From contig JALPMN010000528.1 in NCBI GenBank assembly GCA_024243835.1, positions 1-14,995 of the forward strand: a stretch of DNA of 14,995 nucleotides, in the 5' to 3' direction. Both the position numbers and the translations under genes were made by a program. This document shows positions 14,914 to 14,995 of the stretch, in pieces (position 1 is the stretch's first letter; every line of letters starts with the position of its first letter). This DNA comes from Enteropsectra breve. Taxonomy: Eukaryota; Microsporidia. The notes beneath the pieces are model-generated. The model did no database searches and was not told where the DNA came from. It worked only from the letters and a program-made list of their open reading frames with translations.

Positions 14914-14995
14914 TGTCGTGCCCCATTGCAACTACCGTACCGTTTCAACTACCAAAATTCTGTAAATCAATAACCAGTGTACCATAACTCTTGAA
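14914..14995 (+). repeat. Possible start of another LTR element, cut by window edge
   Basis: Homology between the two integrase copies ends at 14913. The next bases, TGTCGTGCCCC, start with TG and resemble the start of the solo LTR at 12111 (TGTCGTGTCC). The five bases before it, ATAAT, equal the solo LTR's target duplication. The remainder does not match that LTR by eye, and the far end is not in the window, so no duplication can be tested. Confidence 0.35.

Overview
This is AT-rich eukaryotic DNA made almost entirely of transposable elements. At least eight families are recognisable, several nested inside one another, and nearly all have broken coding sequences. I see no bacterial features (no operons, ribosome-binding-site spacing or CRISPR) and no host gene I can name. 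The mix is Tc1/Tc3-like, MULE, Merlin, pogo/Tigger-like, hAT of the ZBED5/GTF2IRD2 type, KRBA2-like solo integrases and a Ty3/gypsy retrotransposon. It fits an invertebrate animal such as a cnidarian, arthropod or worm, or a TE-rich microsporidian parasite of one. The sequence alone does not decide between these.

Layout, left to right. (1) 1-519, minus: 5' part of a MULE transposase running off the left edge. (2) 530-1986: a Tc1/Tc3-like element with TIRs of about 197 bp and TA duplications, inserted beside or in the MULE. (3) 2063-3256, minus: a KRBA2-like integrase pseudogene in one reading frame with three in-frame stops. (4) 3289-7344: a very young Ty3/gypsy element with 178-bp LTRs differing at one base, a GAATT target duplication and an intact 1281-codon Gag-Pol frame. 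Its start and stop codons both lie inside the LTRs. (5) 7350-7760: AT-rich spacer with three copies of a motif exactly 76 bp apart. (6) 7761-8987: a Merlin (IS1595/ISXO2-like) element whose terminal inverted repeats each contain a tRNA-like sequence with A and B boxes. (7) 9311-10762: a pogo/Tigger-like element. (8) 10908-12909: a degenerate hAT element holding a 108-bp MITE, an unexplained GC-rich insert and a solo LTR. (9) 12918-13870: patchwork of 21-bp tandem repeats, a Tc1-type HTH fragment and a Merlin-type zinc-ribbon fragment. (10) 13879-14913: a second, diverged KRBA2-like integrase on the plus strand, apparently cut by the start of another LTR-like sequence at 14914.

The genes form no pathway. 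They are independent mobile elements, each carrying its own transposase or integrase. Only the gypsy element looks able to encode a full protein today. Relative ages can be read from nesting: the solo LTR and MITE are younger than the hAT, the Tc1-like element is younger than the MULE, and gypsy is probably the youngest insertion. All family calls rest on motifs, spacing and repeat structure read by eye, with no database search.
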